Origin: Rhodomyrtus psidioides
Taxonomy: Eukaryota; Streptophyta; Magnoliopsida; Myrtales; Myrtaceae
DNA: 64,000 nucleotides
Assembly: GCA_021437785.1 (NCBI GenBank)
Contig: JAILYB010000067.1
Span: 3,744,501 to 3,808,500, forward strand
Direction of reading: 5' to 3'
Shown: piece after piece, positions 46,555-58,132 of the stretch
Layout: each line of letters begins with the position of its first letter
Numbering within the stretch: the first letter of the stretch is position 1
Made by a program: the position numbers and the translations under genes
The notes under the pieces: generated by a model
Seen by the model: only the letters and a program-made list of their open reading frames with translations
Told to the model about the DNA's origin: nothing
Databases searched by the model: none

Positions 46555-47335
46555 GTTACAAATGGTCCTGGGACCGGGGCCAAGTCCCGAGGTCGGGGGC
46601 CGGGTCCCAGAGCCGGGGGCAGGGGCGGAGGGTGGGGTCGGGCCGGGCCGGGATCGTGACCGGGACCGGGTCCCGGGGCCGGGGCCGGGTTCCGGGGCCG
46701 GGGCCGGGTCCTGGGACGTGGCCGGGGGCAGGGTCCCGGGGTCGTGGCCGGGCCCCGGGGTCGGAGCCGAGATCAGGGCCGGGGGCCGGGTCCCGGGGCC
46801 GTGATCTTGGGCGGGGCCGGGATCGGGACAGGGGCCGGGGCAAGGGCCTGGGCCAGGACCGGGGCAAGGGCCGGGTTCCAAGGCGGGTCCCGAGACGTGG
46901 CCAGGGCCGGGTCCCTGGGCCGGGGCCATGACCGGGACAGAAGCCGGGGCTGGGTTCCTGGGCCGTGATCTAGGGCGGGGCCTGGGCCAGGACCGGGGCA
47001 AGGGCCGGGTTCCAAGGCGGGTCCCGGGACGTGGCCAGGGCTGGGTCCCGGGGTCGGGGCCATGACCGGGACAGAAGCCGGGGCTGGGTTCCTGGGTCGT
47101 GATCTAGGGCGAGGCCGGGTCCTGGGGCCGGGGCTAAGTTCCGGGGTCGGGTCCCGGGGACGTGGCCGGGGTCGGGGCCCGGGCCATGACTGGGATCGAA
47201 GCCGGGGCCGAGTTTATGGGTCGTGACCGGGGGCGGGGCCGGGACCTAGGACCAGGGGCCGAGGCCGGGTCCCGGGGCCGGGGCCGGGGCCATGACCGAA
47301 GCCGGGGCCTGGTTCCTGGGCCGTGACCGGGGTCG
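46555..47335. repeat. GC-rich minisatellite (ggccggg/gtcccgg units)
   Basis: About 780 bp of short tandem variants of ccggggccgggtcccgg, with larger units repeated, for example around 46860 and 46990. All six frames stay largely open and read Pro-Gly or Arg-Gly runs, a composition effect. It is flanked by AT-rich DNA with tatgggtcaa and gggtcgggtc motifs (46380-46550, 47380-47510). The whole 46.38-47.51 kb block may be a non-autonomous DNA element. Confidence 0.85.
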
Positions 47336-47533
47336 GGAAGTATTTTAGTAATATTATTTTTTTAAAATATTATTGTGTTTTGATAATATGGGTCAAAACG
47401 GATTGGGTCGGGTATGAGTCAATCGTGGGTCGGGTCGGGTTTGGGTCATTAAATATGGGTCAATATGGGTCGGACCATATTCGACCCGACCCAACCCACC
47501 CATTTGCCCGTGAGAGAACTCAATAGCACAGAG

Positions 47534-47800
47534 ATGGAGAGGAAGGTGGTGGTGGTGGTGATGATCTGTGATGTCGTGGATTTCTTGGGCCTCCTTTCTG
47601 GTGCTACAGGTTTTGGCGCGGAAGCCTCTCGGATTAAGGTACTACTAATCCGTTGCTCTTGCTCTGAGCTGCTTCTTTGTTTTTCAACAGGTTTTTGTCA
47701 TGGAAGCTAAAATACTCTTCTTCTTCTTCGGCATCATCATGATCACTACGTTTATGCATTTCCTGATGATGTGTAAGCAAGGTAGTTCTAGTCCTTGATT
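47534..47800 (+). pseudogene. Exon 1 fragment of a DUF1218 (lignin-modifying type) protein
   Basis: An ATG at 47534 opens 35 codons, starting MERKVVVVVMICDVVDFLGL and ending GATGFGAEASRIK. They are followed by a clean donor AAG|GTACTA at 47638/47639 and a plausible acceptor ttttcaacAG near 47692. The pattern MERKVVV...FLGLLS-ATGF-AEA-RIK is the first exon of DUF1218 membrane proteins, which include MODIFYING WALL LIGNIN proteins of Arabidopsis. After the acceptor the peptide no longer fits the family and soon stops, so only the first exon seems preserved. It may be a gene remnant cut by later rearrangement. Confidence 0.5.
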
Positions 47801-48469
47801 AAAAAAAAAAAAAAAATTCTGCAGATGATGATGATGTCCGCTCCGAGGTCGATGCACTTTGATGCACTCGAGAAATTTGATATTATAAAGCGATTGTTGT
47901 TTCCACGACAGTAGCCGATATTTTGTGATCATACACGTTTTAAGTGCTCAAACATCGCACACCGTTATTTCTTCTTGTGGGAAGGAGTTGGGCAGAAGGG
48001 GGGGTTCTAGGGCAAGCTGTGATGGTGGTGGAGAGGGTGAATGGAGGAGGGAGCTTTAGGATTTCCTTTCTTTTAAATATTCATCACGTTTCGGTTCAGT
48101 TGGGGTATATAGAGAGAGATTTTCATGTACTTGCCGGAGGGTGAGTCGTGTGTGTATAATTAAAATCTGTGAATTGATTTAATCCCAGCATTGCAATTTC
48201 CAGGCATGTGGAATTTTTCAGTCTGTATATAGCATACCCGAATATGAAACTTTATCGCGTGCGTACACATGCATGCAAAACGTTTGTCTTTATTCTTATT
48301 TTCTCAAATGGTTGATTGTTATTCGATTAATCAGGATTCCCAAGTGCATTTCCCCCAACTCCCACGCAATGTGCCTATCCCTGGACTCCAGCTCTCTGCC
48401 TCTTGGGTTGACTGCCGCTAGCCGTGGCTCTTTCTTATGATAGCTCAAGTAATGACAGATCATCATACA
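47801..48469. other. Intergenic; no gene seen
   Basis: Mixed low-complexity and AT-rich DNA, including a run of about 16 A near 47802. No supported feature. Confidence 0.4.
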
Positions 48470-48815
48470 ATCCACTTCGTGCCCATGGCTGATTGCTGAT
48501 TGCTAATCATCTATGGACATCTTGAGATGCAGATACTTCTGAGGAACCCAAAAAAGAAACCAGGTCAATTGCTTATGGTCTGATTTTTATCGCTCAGTAA
48601 ACCAACCAAACCATTTTGAATTAGTTTTGCAGTTTGCAAATAAACCGTCTCGACAGACGTTGCTCCCAAGTGATACAACAAAATGAAGACGTTGCTCCCT
48701 CAGACATACCGTATCATTTGTCCTTACATCCTCTAAATGATCGTGTCTTGTCGGTCGTTCTCCCAAAGACAATTCTATAGAGGAAACACGAAAACAACAC
48801 AGATGGCAAACGAAA
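48470..48815. repeat. Duplicated EMB1270 exon scrap and 5' flank
   Basis: Bases 48470-48510 (cttcgtgcccatggctgatt) resemble 15815-15850 inside exon 1 of EMB1270. Bases 48515-48815 resemble 17880-18198, its 5' flank. So unit B begins with a piece of the PPR gene from which about 2 kb was deleted. At about 48815 it continues directly into DNA matching 39228 onward, with no copia element between (empty site gaaatataaagta). Confidence 0.65.
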
Positions 48816-49071
48816 TATAAAGTACGCACAGCCCAACATTTCATACAAAAGTCCAGGGGAAATACAACGATCCCGTAGATACAATCCGTAGTTCTTACCA
48901 CGACAGTTTACTAGTAGTACTTGCATGCTAACAAAGCTTAAATCCATGGCTTCAGTACTTAATATATATTGCAGTACCAGACAAGTTATTCTTCTTAAGG
49001 AAGCCACCGGAGTGGCTTACATATGATAGCTAGTGGTAGAACTTGAACACTTCAAAGGCTAGCGTTCGACG

Positions 49072-51035
49072 TTAATGGTGGGGAGGCTTCTCAAGATCCT
49101 CGAGGCTTGTCGGGCGAAACCAGGCTGTGTGCTCCAGCACCGAGCTCTCAGCATCCCCAGGCTTGGGAAGCTCGCCGTGGGCTCGAAGGTGAAGGTCGGT
49201 CGCAGGCCCAAACACCCCGGTCTTGGGGTGTGGAGCCCAGTACTTGTCGGATGGTGCCTCGATCACTTCATCGGGCACCACGCTCGGTGCAACTTGATCG
49301 TCGGGGTTCTTGTCATACACGGATGTGTGAGCAGCTCTCCTGCAATTAACACGTAGATCCCCGTGAGCTATTGGCCTAATTAACGTGCACCGATATTTAC
49401 ATGCCATAGTCAACACAAACGAAAGCTTTGAATGGCAAAATCAAATTTCAGGAAGTGTTGGATTATTTATATATATAGGTGACTGACTGAATTTTCTTGT
49501 CATAGGGAAAAGTATCATCTGCCTCCATGAATAGAAAGACAAGTTCTTGTTTCTTTCAGGAGCAAGTCTGGCAGGTATGAGATTAGACCGAGAAAGAAGG
49601 CACGTCAACATTCCGGGAAAACAAAAGGGGACCAGAAAAGCTAAGAGAAAAGTTCAAAAACTATCCAAAGCACGCGGATTGCTCGAGGCACGTCGCATTC
49701 GCATTTAGAATTACGACAAACTTTTTTATGTCCCCATGATCCCTACTTCCTTGCCGCCTCCATTTGAAGCTGTAACACGTAAACAACCCTTAATCACCAA
49801 GTGTCTCTGCAACCCAGAAATGCACCCTCTTCAAAAAAAAAAAAAAAAAAATTGTTGTTAAGTGGCACAGCGTGCCACAGCGGTCGATTAGGATGTGGAT
49901 ATTGTGTTATATAAAATAATCAGATGATGAGTCACGACCAACTAATATTCTTTCTAGTAGTAATTACTGGTTGATCTGCAATAAAAAAAAAAAGGGGGCC
50001 CTTTTTAAGGAAGCCAAGCACATAGGTGAAGGAGAAGCGCACCGTCGCTACATGTAGATAGATTTCCAGTCCCATCTTAAGGATGCTGACATTCATTCAC
50101 CACCCGCTATTGATTTCTTGCTTTTTGGTACCCAACTTCTTTATCGGTCCTGAGAGCGAGCTTTTCGCATTTTTTTTCAACACTAGAAAACAACAGATTT
50201 GACCCCTCGTAGAATTAAGTCATCCACCCCGCAATGGCCAGAGGGAAAGGAACATCTTAACTGACTTCTATGGTGAGATTATGGAGAGGGTTTTTCCACG
50301 CGGGAAACAGGGGATGTAAGTTTGACGAGCCCCCCCCGACAGGAATCACAACACCGTCGCTATAACTATACAGGGCCAAATTAAAAGGGGAAAAAAAAGG
50401 GACCCTGATATAAATCAACAAACCCCTTAGGGGGGACTTCAACTGCTTATGTCGGTAAAGCAATCCAGCAGAAGTGGTAGCTGAAGAGCAATAAGATCAA
50501 GGAACCATGCCTTTCTTACTTTAGAATTTCTCTGTTTTGGTTTTGAATAGCGGAATCAGAATTAGGAAAATCATTTCACCGGGTCGTACTCCAATGTCGA
50601 CAAGCAATTTTGGATAATCTGAGCAGACGCTTTAGCTTTAGACTGGACTTCGCTTTTTGCCAGGTCATTAGTAATGAGCTAAAGATTTAGGTTCCATACA
50701 ACTCTTGTTCTATTCTGGAGTTTACACGATGAATTGGCTAAGAGTAAGAGCAAGACTGAGGAAAGATTATAAGAGAGTGAAAGAATAACAGGGCAGCTAA
50801 ATAAAACTCCGAATCAAACGGAACAAGCACAACTCTCGAAGCTAGTTACTAACGCTGCAAAATGAAGAAGATGGAGAGAAATGGATACGACGGAGAACAT
50901 GAGAGAGAGAGAGAGAGAGAGAGACCTGAGAGCAAGAGAGGAAGGAGGAGGGTTGGGGGAGATGGGGCTCCAGATCTGAGAGACGACTCGCTTGCCGATT
51001 GCCGCGATCCCAGAACTCCTCGAGGCGGCGGCCAT
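49072..51035 (-). CDS. LEA protein (At5g17165-like), copy B, two exons
   Basis: Exon 1 is 51035-50926 and exon 2 is 49339-49072 (TAA), again 110 and 268 nt for 125 residues. The N-terminus is MAAASRSSGIAAIGKRVVSQIW, differing from copy A in a few residues. The body differs at a handful of places (DKNPDDQVAP for DKNPEDQPAP, ATDLHL for ATDHHL, KPGDAE for KPGNAE). The donor again runs into a (CT)n tract and the intron is 1586 bp. Both copies keep open frames and splice sites, so both are probably functional. Gene and intron are collinear with copy A, showing duplication. Confidence 0.88.
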
Positions 51036-53099
51036 ACAAAAGCTCTCTTCTCTGCGAGCTGAACAAGAGGAAGAAGGAGGAGGAGGAGATGGATCGACGA
51101 GTGAGATGAATGATCGCCTAATCAGGAAGCAGCCCCTTTGCTTTATATAGACGGATCGCAGAGAGAGAGAGAGGTGGGTGAAGCCCGATCCAATTCCAAC
51201 TGTCACTGCCATTACAATACAAAAGATCGGTTGGTCCACCTACCCCAGTCCCCCTAGTACGGCTCTGTTTTCCCCGGTACCGCTCCACTTTCCTCTTTTT
51301 CCATCGCGGCCGTTACTTGACGGAATGGCCCGCCACGTACATAATTGAATTAAATAATGGAGGAGGCGAGGCGAGGACAATAGCAAAACAACAATAATAA
51401 TAAAAAAACAAAAGCGATTTAATTTTCGTGTTTCTTAATAAATAAAGAAAAAATGACGCGGAGAGTGTTTCTAAGAGTCAACTGTAGGGAATCGAGAATG
51501 TGGAACGGAATATGCTGGGACGACGTCTCTCATCTTCAACGGTGTTACTTTTCGAGGGAGGGGAAGTTGAATCCGAATCACTTAAAATTGAGATTTTTAT
51601 AACATACTTATCGTTACTCAAATTATACCGTTCAAATAAGAATAGACAATCAAGAATTGGCCATGTCATTTATTGAGGGAGAGGAAAAAAAATTGAACCG
51701 AAACTTTTTAAGGATTTGAAAAATTTTGAATCTCAACCCTTTTTCAAATCAGATAAGTGTCTCCGTCTCTCCGTCTCCGTCAATTACATTATTGTAAATA
51801 AAACAATTGTTTTTGGGGTTTCAAGTCATGGTCACCTTATTTAAATTGACCAGGGGCAGTGATGGAATTGGCAATAGGGCATGGGGGTCAGGCGTGCCCC
51901 CGACCTTTCCATTCTCATTTTCGTATCATGCCACGCCTCCTGTACTTTTCCTTAGCACTAAGACAGCGACATTACGATTCTTTTCTTCCAACCGCAATTG
52001 ATATTATCCACCGACTTTTTTTTAATTTTTCATCTTTCGTGACCACGGTAATCTTCTTGATTCCGGGACACGTGTCCCCATCAAGAGAGATGCTTGACTT
52101 AATTTTGATGGAGCACCCGATGTTTGTCACCACCGTCTTGAATCGGTCCCCAATATTGTACCGATCTCTGTAGATCTTTCTTTCCAATTTCATATTAAGT
52201 TTTTCATGCATGTTACCTTATCTTAAGGTGCAATGTTTTACCAACATATAAAGGCAGCGGAACGGAGAGGTAAAACCTGTTGAGATACGCGAAAATCTAC
52301 TTCAGGTAGCTGCGATAACACTTAAAATAGTAAAAGCAACCACATCAATCATTTCCCAATTCGAGATAGCTTTTCCCCCAAATGTTGTTGCATCGGAGTT
52401 CCTTCCACGGACCAACAACATCCACAGTTGCCTAATAAAATCACTCGTCGCGGAGTGCGGTGCCGTAGGGGCCAGAAAGGGCGGAGGGACAAGTTGTAGA
52501 CGCAATTCAAATCGAGTTCTGAACTTGTGTTACTACCGGATCGATCCTCGACAAGCCTAAGGCTTGAGAAATCGGTAAGTTCCATGTTCGACTTGAACTC
52601 GCATGGAATCGCATGAAACGAGACTTTTGGTTTGTGCTAATAAAGAAAAAAGAGGTTCGATTCTGCAGTTCAAGGCATCCGATGATGTCTTACTAGATAA
52701 AGAAAAGGAGTATCTGATCGGTTTGGGCTTGGTATGACGTTTTCACTTTTTGCGTTACGTGCACTTGATTCTTGATTGCTTTGATGTGAGGGAGTGGGAC
52801 GATGATGAGGTTGGGCCAAAATTTAAGTCGATGGGCTCGGGTTAAATATTGGGCCTCATGATTTGGTTGCTTATGTTAAGATCGCAGGCAGATGCGGAAG
52901 ATCAGCCATATACAGTGATTTGTATAGTGATTGTAGTAAAACAATTAGATACTGATAATGAGGTTATTATAGTGGTTCCATTACCATTTTATAAGATTGG
53001 ACGTCCTGATGAAAAATTGTTCGGCCACCAAACACAGACCTACTTCCACAATCTGTTGCTCCCTTCATCTACATTACTTGGAAAACCGAAGCATGTCCA
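51036..53099. promoter_or_regulatory. Intergenic region between LEA copy B and the protease
   Basis: Divergent genes share this 2-kb spacer, so both promoters must lie here. The end near 52870-52925 (gttaagatcgcaggcagatg) matches 44715 upstream of the protease pseudogene and 63815 near the window end. No TATA box was chosen with confidence. Confidence 0.5.
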
Positions 53100-54446
53100 A
53101 TGGCGATGAAGACGCTCTCTTCCCCTTGCCTGCTTCCCATCTCTCTCGCTTTACTCATAACATACTTCTGCGCCACCGCGAGGTCGTCTTCGTCCAGACA
53201 GGGTTTCACTGCCCATCTCATCCACCGCGACCACATCCACCACCCGGGCAAAGCTCCTTCGCAGCGCTATGCCGATGCTTTCCGTCGCTCCTTTGCGAGG
53301 GTGCGACGCCGTTTCGATATGAACGTTCCTATCCTGCCGTCGTTCCATCTCGGCATGGCTCAGTCCGAAGTCCTCCCGGACAACGGCGAATATGTCCTGA
53401 AGGTGTCGATAGGGACCCCGCCCTTCGACGTCTACGCCATTGCAGATACCGGCAGCGACCTCTTCTGGGCCCAGTGCCTCCCCTGCGATCAGGGTTACCC
53501 TCAGAAAAAGCCCAAGTACAACCCGAAATCGTCCTCCACATACCGCGACGTCGCTTGCCCGTCCCAGCAGTGCCACCTTCTGGACACCACCTCGTGCGCC
53601 GCTCCTCCCTACAATACGTGCAACTACACCTACGGATACGCTAGTACGTCCCTGACGAAGGGCGTCCTCGCGACGGAGACGCTGACCTTCGCATCCACCG
53701 TGGGGCCCCCAGTGAATCTCCCGAACGTAGTGTTTGGCTGTGGCCACAACAACACCGGCGTCTTCAACGACAACGAGATGGGGCTCGTCGGGCTCGGGAA
53801 AGGCCCCGTCTCCCTCATCTCACAGATAGGCACGTCGCTCGGGGGCAGGCGATTCTCTCAGTGCCTCGTCCCCTTCCACACCCCGCCGACCGTCACGAGC
53901 AAGATGAGCTTCGGCGAGGGCAGCGAGGTCTCAGGGCCCGGCACCGTCACGACCAGCCTCGTGGCCTTGCAAGACCCGACCTACTACTTCGTGACTCTGG
54001 ACGGGATCACCGTTGGGAGCACCTACCTGCCTTTTAACTCTTCTGGGCCGGACGCCATCACGAAGGGGAACATGTTCCTCGACTCGGGGACGCCTCCGAC
54101 GATCGTGCCGAGAGATTTCTACAACAGGTTGGAAGCAGAGGTGAAGAGAGTGGTGAGGTTGCCACCCATCGACGACCCTCAGCTAAGGCCGCAGCTGTGC
54201 TACGGGAGGGATGTGCTGGCGAAGGGGCCGGTGCTGACGGCACATTTCGACGGCGAAGCGGACGTGGAGTTGAAGCAGAGGAGCACGTTCATAGAGGCTA
54301 AGGATGGCATATTTTGCTTCGCCATGACTTCAACTGACAGTCCTGGTGGGATATTCGGCAACTTCGCTCAGACTGATTATGTGATTGGGTTCGACCTCGA
54401 TAGGAACACTGTTTCTTTCAAGCCAACAGACTGCACCAAGCTTTGA
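53100..54446 (+). CDS. CDR1-like (nepenthesin-type) aspartic protease
   Basis: Intronless, 448 residues, the usual length for this A1B group. Residues 1-28 are a signal peptide (CLLPISLALLITYFC core). A propeptide with FTAHLIHRD follows, a family hallmark. The first catalytic motif DTGSD has its Asp at 116, the flap region is around Tyr 179, and the second motif DSGT has its Asp at 328. Many Cys residues (126, 129, 153, 158, 166, 174) fit the nepenthesin insert. Such enzymes are secreted; Arabidopsis CDR1 acts in apoplastic disease-resistance signalling, but the role of this one is not shown here. The start could be Met1 or Met3. A broken paralogue is at 44830-45720. Confidence 0.93.
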   Translation: MAMKTLSSPCLLPISLALLITYFCATARSSSSRQGFTAHLIHRDHIHHPGKAPSQRYADAFRRSFARVRRRFDMNVPILPSFHLGMAQSEVLPDNGEYVLKVSIGTPPFDVYAIADTGSDLFWAQCLPCDQGYPQKKPKYNPKSSSTYRDVACPSQQCHLLDTTSCAAPPYNTCNYTYGYASTSLTKGVLATETLTFASTVGPPVNLPNVVFGCGHNNTGVFNDNEMGLVGLGKGPVSLISQIGTSLGGRRFSQCLVPFHTPPTVTSKMSFGEGSEVSGPGTVTTSLVALQDPTYYFVTLDGITVGSTYLPFNSSGPDAITKGNMFLDSGTPPTIVPRDFYNRLEAEVKRVVRLPPIDDPQLRPQLCYGRDVLAKGPVLTAHFDGEADVELKQRSTFIEAKDGIFCFAMTSTDSPGGIFGNFAQTDYVIGFDLDRNTVSFKPTDCTKL

Positions 54447-56284
54447 ACCGTCATTGTTTGGGTGAATAACTTTACAAAAAAAAAGAGAGGTTATTTCTCA
54501 ACCTTAAATCATTCTCCCGCGTGACAAAGGTCATGGTACTTCCACCCAAATGATATATGGTCAAACGATTGACAAATGCCCTGACGTGGACACAGTATGC
54601 ACACTCTCTCTCCTACCTCCCTGTCTAATTTATATCTCATAATCTACAAAATCGTACCCGACTCTACATAATCTCCACCATTTAATTCCTATTCGTCAAT
54701 TCCGGGATTGTAGGCCCATTTTCTTGCCTTCTCTTAGAAGGGCCGGCACATGCCCTTGCGATCTGGGCCATCTATTTTTAAACGGACGGCCCAAATCTTT
54801 TATTTTTAGGGGGTAATTTTTTAAGTTTTTTATTTTTTATTTTATTTTTTTAGTAATAATTTGGGCCATCCATTCATAACACGGATAATCCGGATTCAAA
54901 GGGCAGGGCCTACCATTCTAAGGGAAGGACAGACGATCCCTTCGCCATCTTCATATAATTTTGTTTCACAATGAATCAATGTTACCATCCAGCTTTGAAT
55001 ATCTGAAGGGGAAACAACCTGTCAACTCAAAAATAGCATATCCATGCAAATTACCTCTTAACATTATAACACACGTTGACAAAGCAAACTTACTTACTCA
55101 AAATGAAATCTAGAGATGATTAGCGAGTCAAATCAAACAATTAAGACTGACCTCGATTTGGATTTCATTGACGGAGGAGGGCGCCGTAAATAATCGAGAT
55201 TGTGGTGGCGAATGATTATGTTTTGCATTTTTAAGGTTGATAGAGACGAGAAGTGCTATCGCGTTCGAGATGGTCGGCATACCATACCGCGAGTCGTAGA
55301 CTCGTAACTAATGCAGCAACATGTATAGCTATAGTGGTACTATAATGAACTCCTTTTTATGGAATGTAAAATAATCTAATGGCATAACTTGCTCCGGGCT
55401 CAAGTTATCGTGGTCTTGGAACCCCTGCCCCGATGATCGGATGGCCCCCCTCCCCCTGATCCCTTGGAAACCACCACAACCCCACCCCCCCTAAAAAAAA
55501 AAAGGAAAGAACGAAAGAAATCTACTCGTCAAGTCCACCTAAGGACGGCAATGCTTAGAGAATGATGTCCCAACCTCCCACTGCAACTGGGACGAGAGGA
55601 AGGTGGAGATGAATCGTGGTCGACCCAGACTCTGCATCATCAAACCACCAGAAGATGGCGGCCGATCCGCCGTTGCAGCACTCTTGCTTCCAATCTTCAC
55701 TAAGTCGGTACGCTATTACGAGGTCACAACCTCGGGGACTTGTCACGACTCCTCCTCTCGCGGGGCTGCATGAAGATCCACGTGCTCCGGTGGATGAGAG
55801 ATGAGATGGTGAGGCGAGAGTTGGGAAGGGGACGAAAGTAGTCGTGAGGGACGTGGTTAATGTTGGAACCAAAAAACACAATATGGGTGACCTTTCGGAA
55901 ATAAAAGTGAGGCATGAAATGGATGGAGAAAACTCTGTATATTGAAGAACTTGATTTGGCTTATCTCTCTTACTTTTTACAATAAAACTCACTCAAGTAT
56001 TTATAGAGGAAATTCTAACACTTATGAAGACAACCTCATTCAAACTCATAAGACAACACCAAAGACAATATCAATGCTTAGTGAATCCAACAACCACTTT
56101 ATAAAAGACACAAGACAACACCCAAGACAACATCAATACTAGACAATACCCAAGACAACATCAATACTTAGTGAATGCAATCCTTGGTGCAAGCTCCAAG
56201 ATGCATGTACTCCTCCATGATGGCTCTTCAAGATCCATTGCATTTACTCCTCCAAAGTTAATCAATTTTATTAGCATTTCAATA
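54447..56284. other. Downstream of the protease; no gene seen
   Basis: AT-rich DNA, then 55190-55600, which matches 45860-46180 of unit A. Frames at 55555-55992 are not convincing. A run with acaagacaacaccc and atcaata repeats lies at 56030-56180. Confidence 0.4.
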
Positions 56285-56880
56285 GTTAAGCAGTGATACT
56301 CGCATGCTAACAAAGCTCAAAAGCCTCAAACCACACCAGCTAGCTTCAGTACTTTGAATACATATTACAGCTGCAAACAAGACGTGGTCAGCTATTGGCT
56401 TAATTAACATGCACCGATGTTTCAAATCAGAAGACACAAAATGCAAGCTTTGAATTGCACATGAACCTAGATTAACAACATCCCAAAATGAAAACTTACG
56501 AGTTGGTCAATAATATATGTAGTTGACTGACTGAAGTTTCTTGTTTCAGGGAAGAGTATGATCTGCTTCCATAAATTGGATAGATTAAGTTGATGTTTCT
56601 TTGGCGGGCGGGCTAATCTGGTAGGTTTGACATTAGGCCGACGAAGAAGTGGCCCGTCTAACATTCCAGGACCACAAAAAGCTAAGAGAATAGTCCCAAA
56701 AAGTATCCACAGCTCGCGGAGACGGAGTGCTCGAGGCACGTCACATTCGCATTTAGAATTAATTAGGATATAAACTTTTATGTCCCCTCCATCTTTTACT
56801 TCCTCGCCTCCTCCATTTGAAGCAGTAAAACGTAAACAAAGCCTTCATCACCAAGTGTCTCTGTAACCGAGAAATTAGCG
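56285..56880 (-). pseudogene. LEA gene relic, copy C (intron and flank only)
   Basis: Collinear with 39310-40165 and 48900-49810. The 3' flank (ctcgcatgctaacaaagct) and intron text (gcttaattaacatgcaccga, tttctttggcgggcg, agccttcatcaccaagtgtctctg) are kept. Exon 2 is deleted: flank joins intron near 56385. Exon 1 is not found, so no protein can be made. Confidence 0.8.
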
Positions 56881-57965
56881 TGTTAGCCCGGGAAGATCAT
56901 CAACATGAAGCTCAATTTCGTGCCCGTCAACATATTCATTTGCACTCACCTTTACCCAACTCTGCGCCCGACTCGATTTGACAGCTCTCAATGACCTATT
57001 GAAAATCCCGGGTCAATTTTGCGAATAACCGAAACGTGGCCTAGTTTTTCCTCTATATACGTCACTATGCCCCAAGGTACGATGGTCAAATTTCATAGAG
57101 ATACTTTGGATGATATGTTGGATTGTTCTATTGCATCGAGCAGGTATAGGGTGTAGCCAATATTCATATTCTCTGTAAATGTAAGCATCTTCATCCTAAA
57201 GTTGTTATACGTTCTTTGATCCATAATTAATGCATGCCTCATCCACATCTCAATCATGACCTGGCGTAATCCGAAAGTGACAATTAAGGTTTGAGTGGCT
57301 TATATGATGCATTGAAGGTCTGAGTGCCGAGGGTTTACAGAATATTTGTAGAAACATGTTGGCTGCGTCAAACCGAGGTTGTTAGAAACCACTGATATGC
57401 CTATTTGGGCGTTTCAGGACAAGTTGTTGGTGATGCTATGTTATTGTCGCATAAAGTCGATCAGGAATGATCTCCTTAGCATTCTAATTGGCTGTGATGG
57501 TGTTCTATGAAGCTAGGGACTGTTATGAGGCGCATCTTGTTAATTGTGTCTCGAGTTTGAACCCGGAGCGTAGCTAATCTTTGATATTTTATGAATATCT
57601 GCCGTCAAGCAAAGGGGAATATTCAGATTTAAGTAAGCACGAAACAATATTCTTATACGAGAAGATTTTGTCCTCAAAATCTGAAAAGTCCAACTTCCAG
57701 TATGGACTGTGAATTTTGAAGACCTGGTGAACGAAAGGACAAGAAACATGAACCTCAAACGTATATTTGAATTGGATTGAGTTATGCCAGCCAAATAAAA
57801 AAAAAAGGAAAGGAAATTCCAGTCCATGTCCACTGATATATTCATGCAGATTTGGCGTTGGACTCCTTCGTGAAAAGATACCGTCTCGGATTAGAAAACT
57901 TGACATTCGGGCGTTTACCCAGATTTCACACACACACAGACACACACACATATATATATATTCTG
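56881..57965. other. Intergenic; (CA)n(TA)n microsatellite at the right end
   Basis: No supported gene. A cacaca/tatata run occupies about 57929-57960, just left of the copia target site ttctg. Confidence 0.5.
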
Positions 57966-58126
57966 TGAAGAAATATATTTTCCTCTATTTCAATATGAAT
58001 CTTTACAGCATTACAATCAACCTTATATATAATATATGTGCTAACCCTAGAATATCAATAAATCAGGAAAGACTATAATATAGGGAAAAACTGCCTAATT
58101 TATCGGAAATACAGCTCATGCCAACA
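57966..58126 (-). repeat. 3' LTR of the full-length copia element
   Basis: 161 bp, paired with 62826-62986 and bordered on the left by target duplication ttctg. Confidence 0.95.
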
Positions 58127-58132
58127 CTCCCC

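Noticed and set aside
46493..47063. Long open frames reading Pro-Gly or Arg-Gly runs on both strands
   Set aside because: They are caused by the GC minisatellite; all frames are open at once and no domain or start context supports a protein.
53151..53747. 198-codon minus-strand frame
   Set aside because: Shadow of the aspartic protease gene; the plus-strand frame has a signal peptide and both catalytic motifs.
55555..55992. 145-codon minus-strand frame
   Set aside because: No recognisable domain; it lies in duplicated downstream DNA and its counterpart in unit A is not open.
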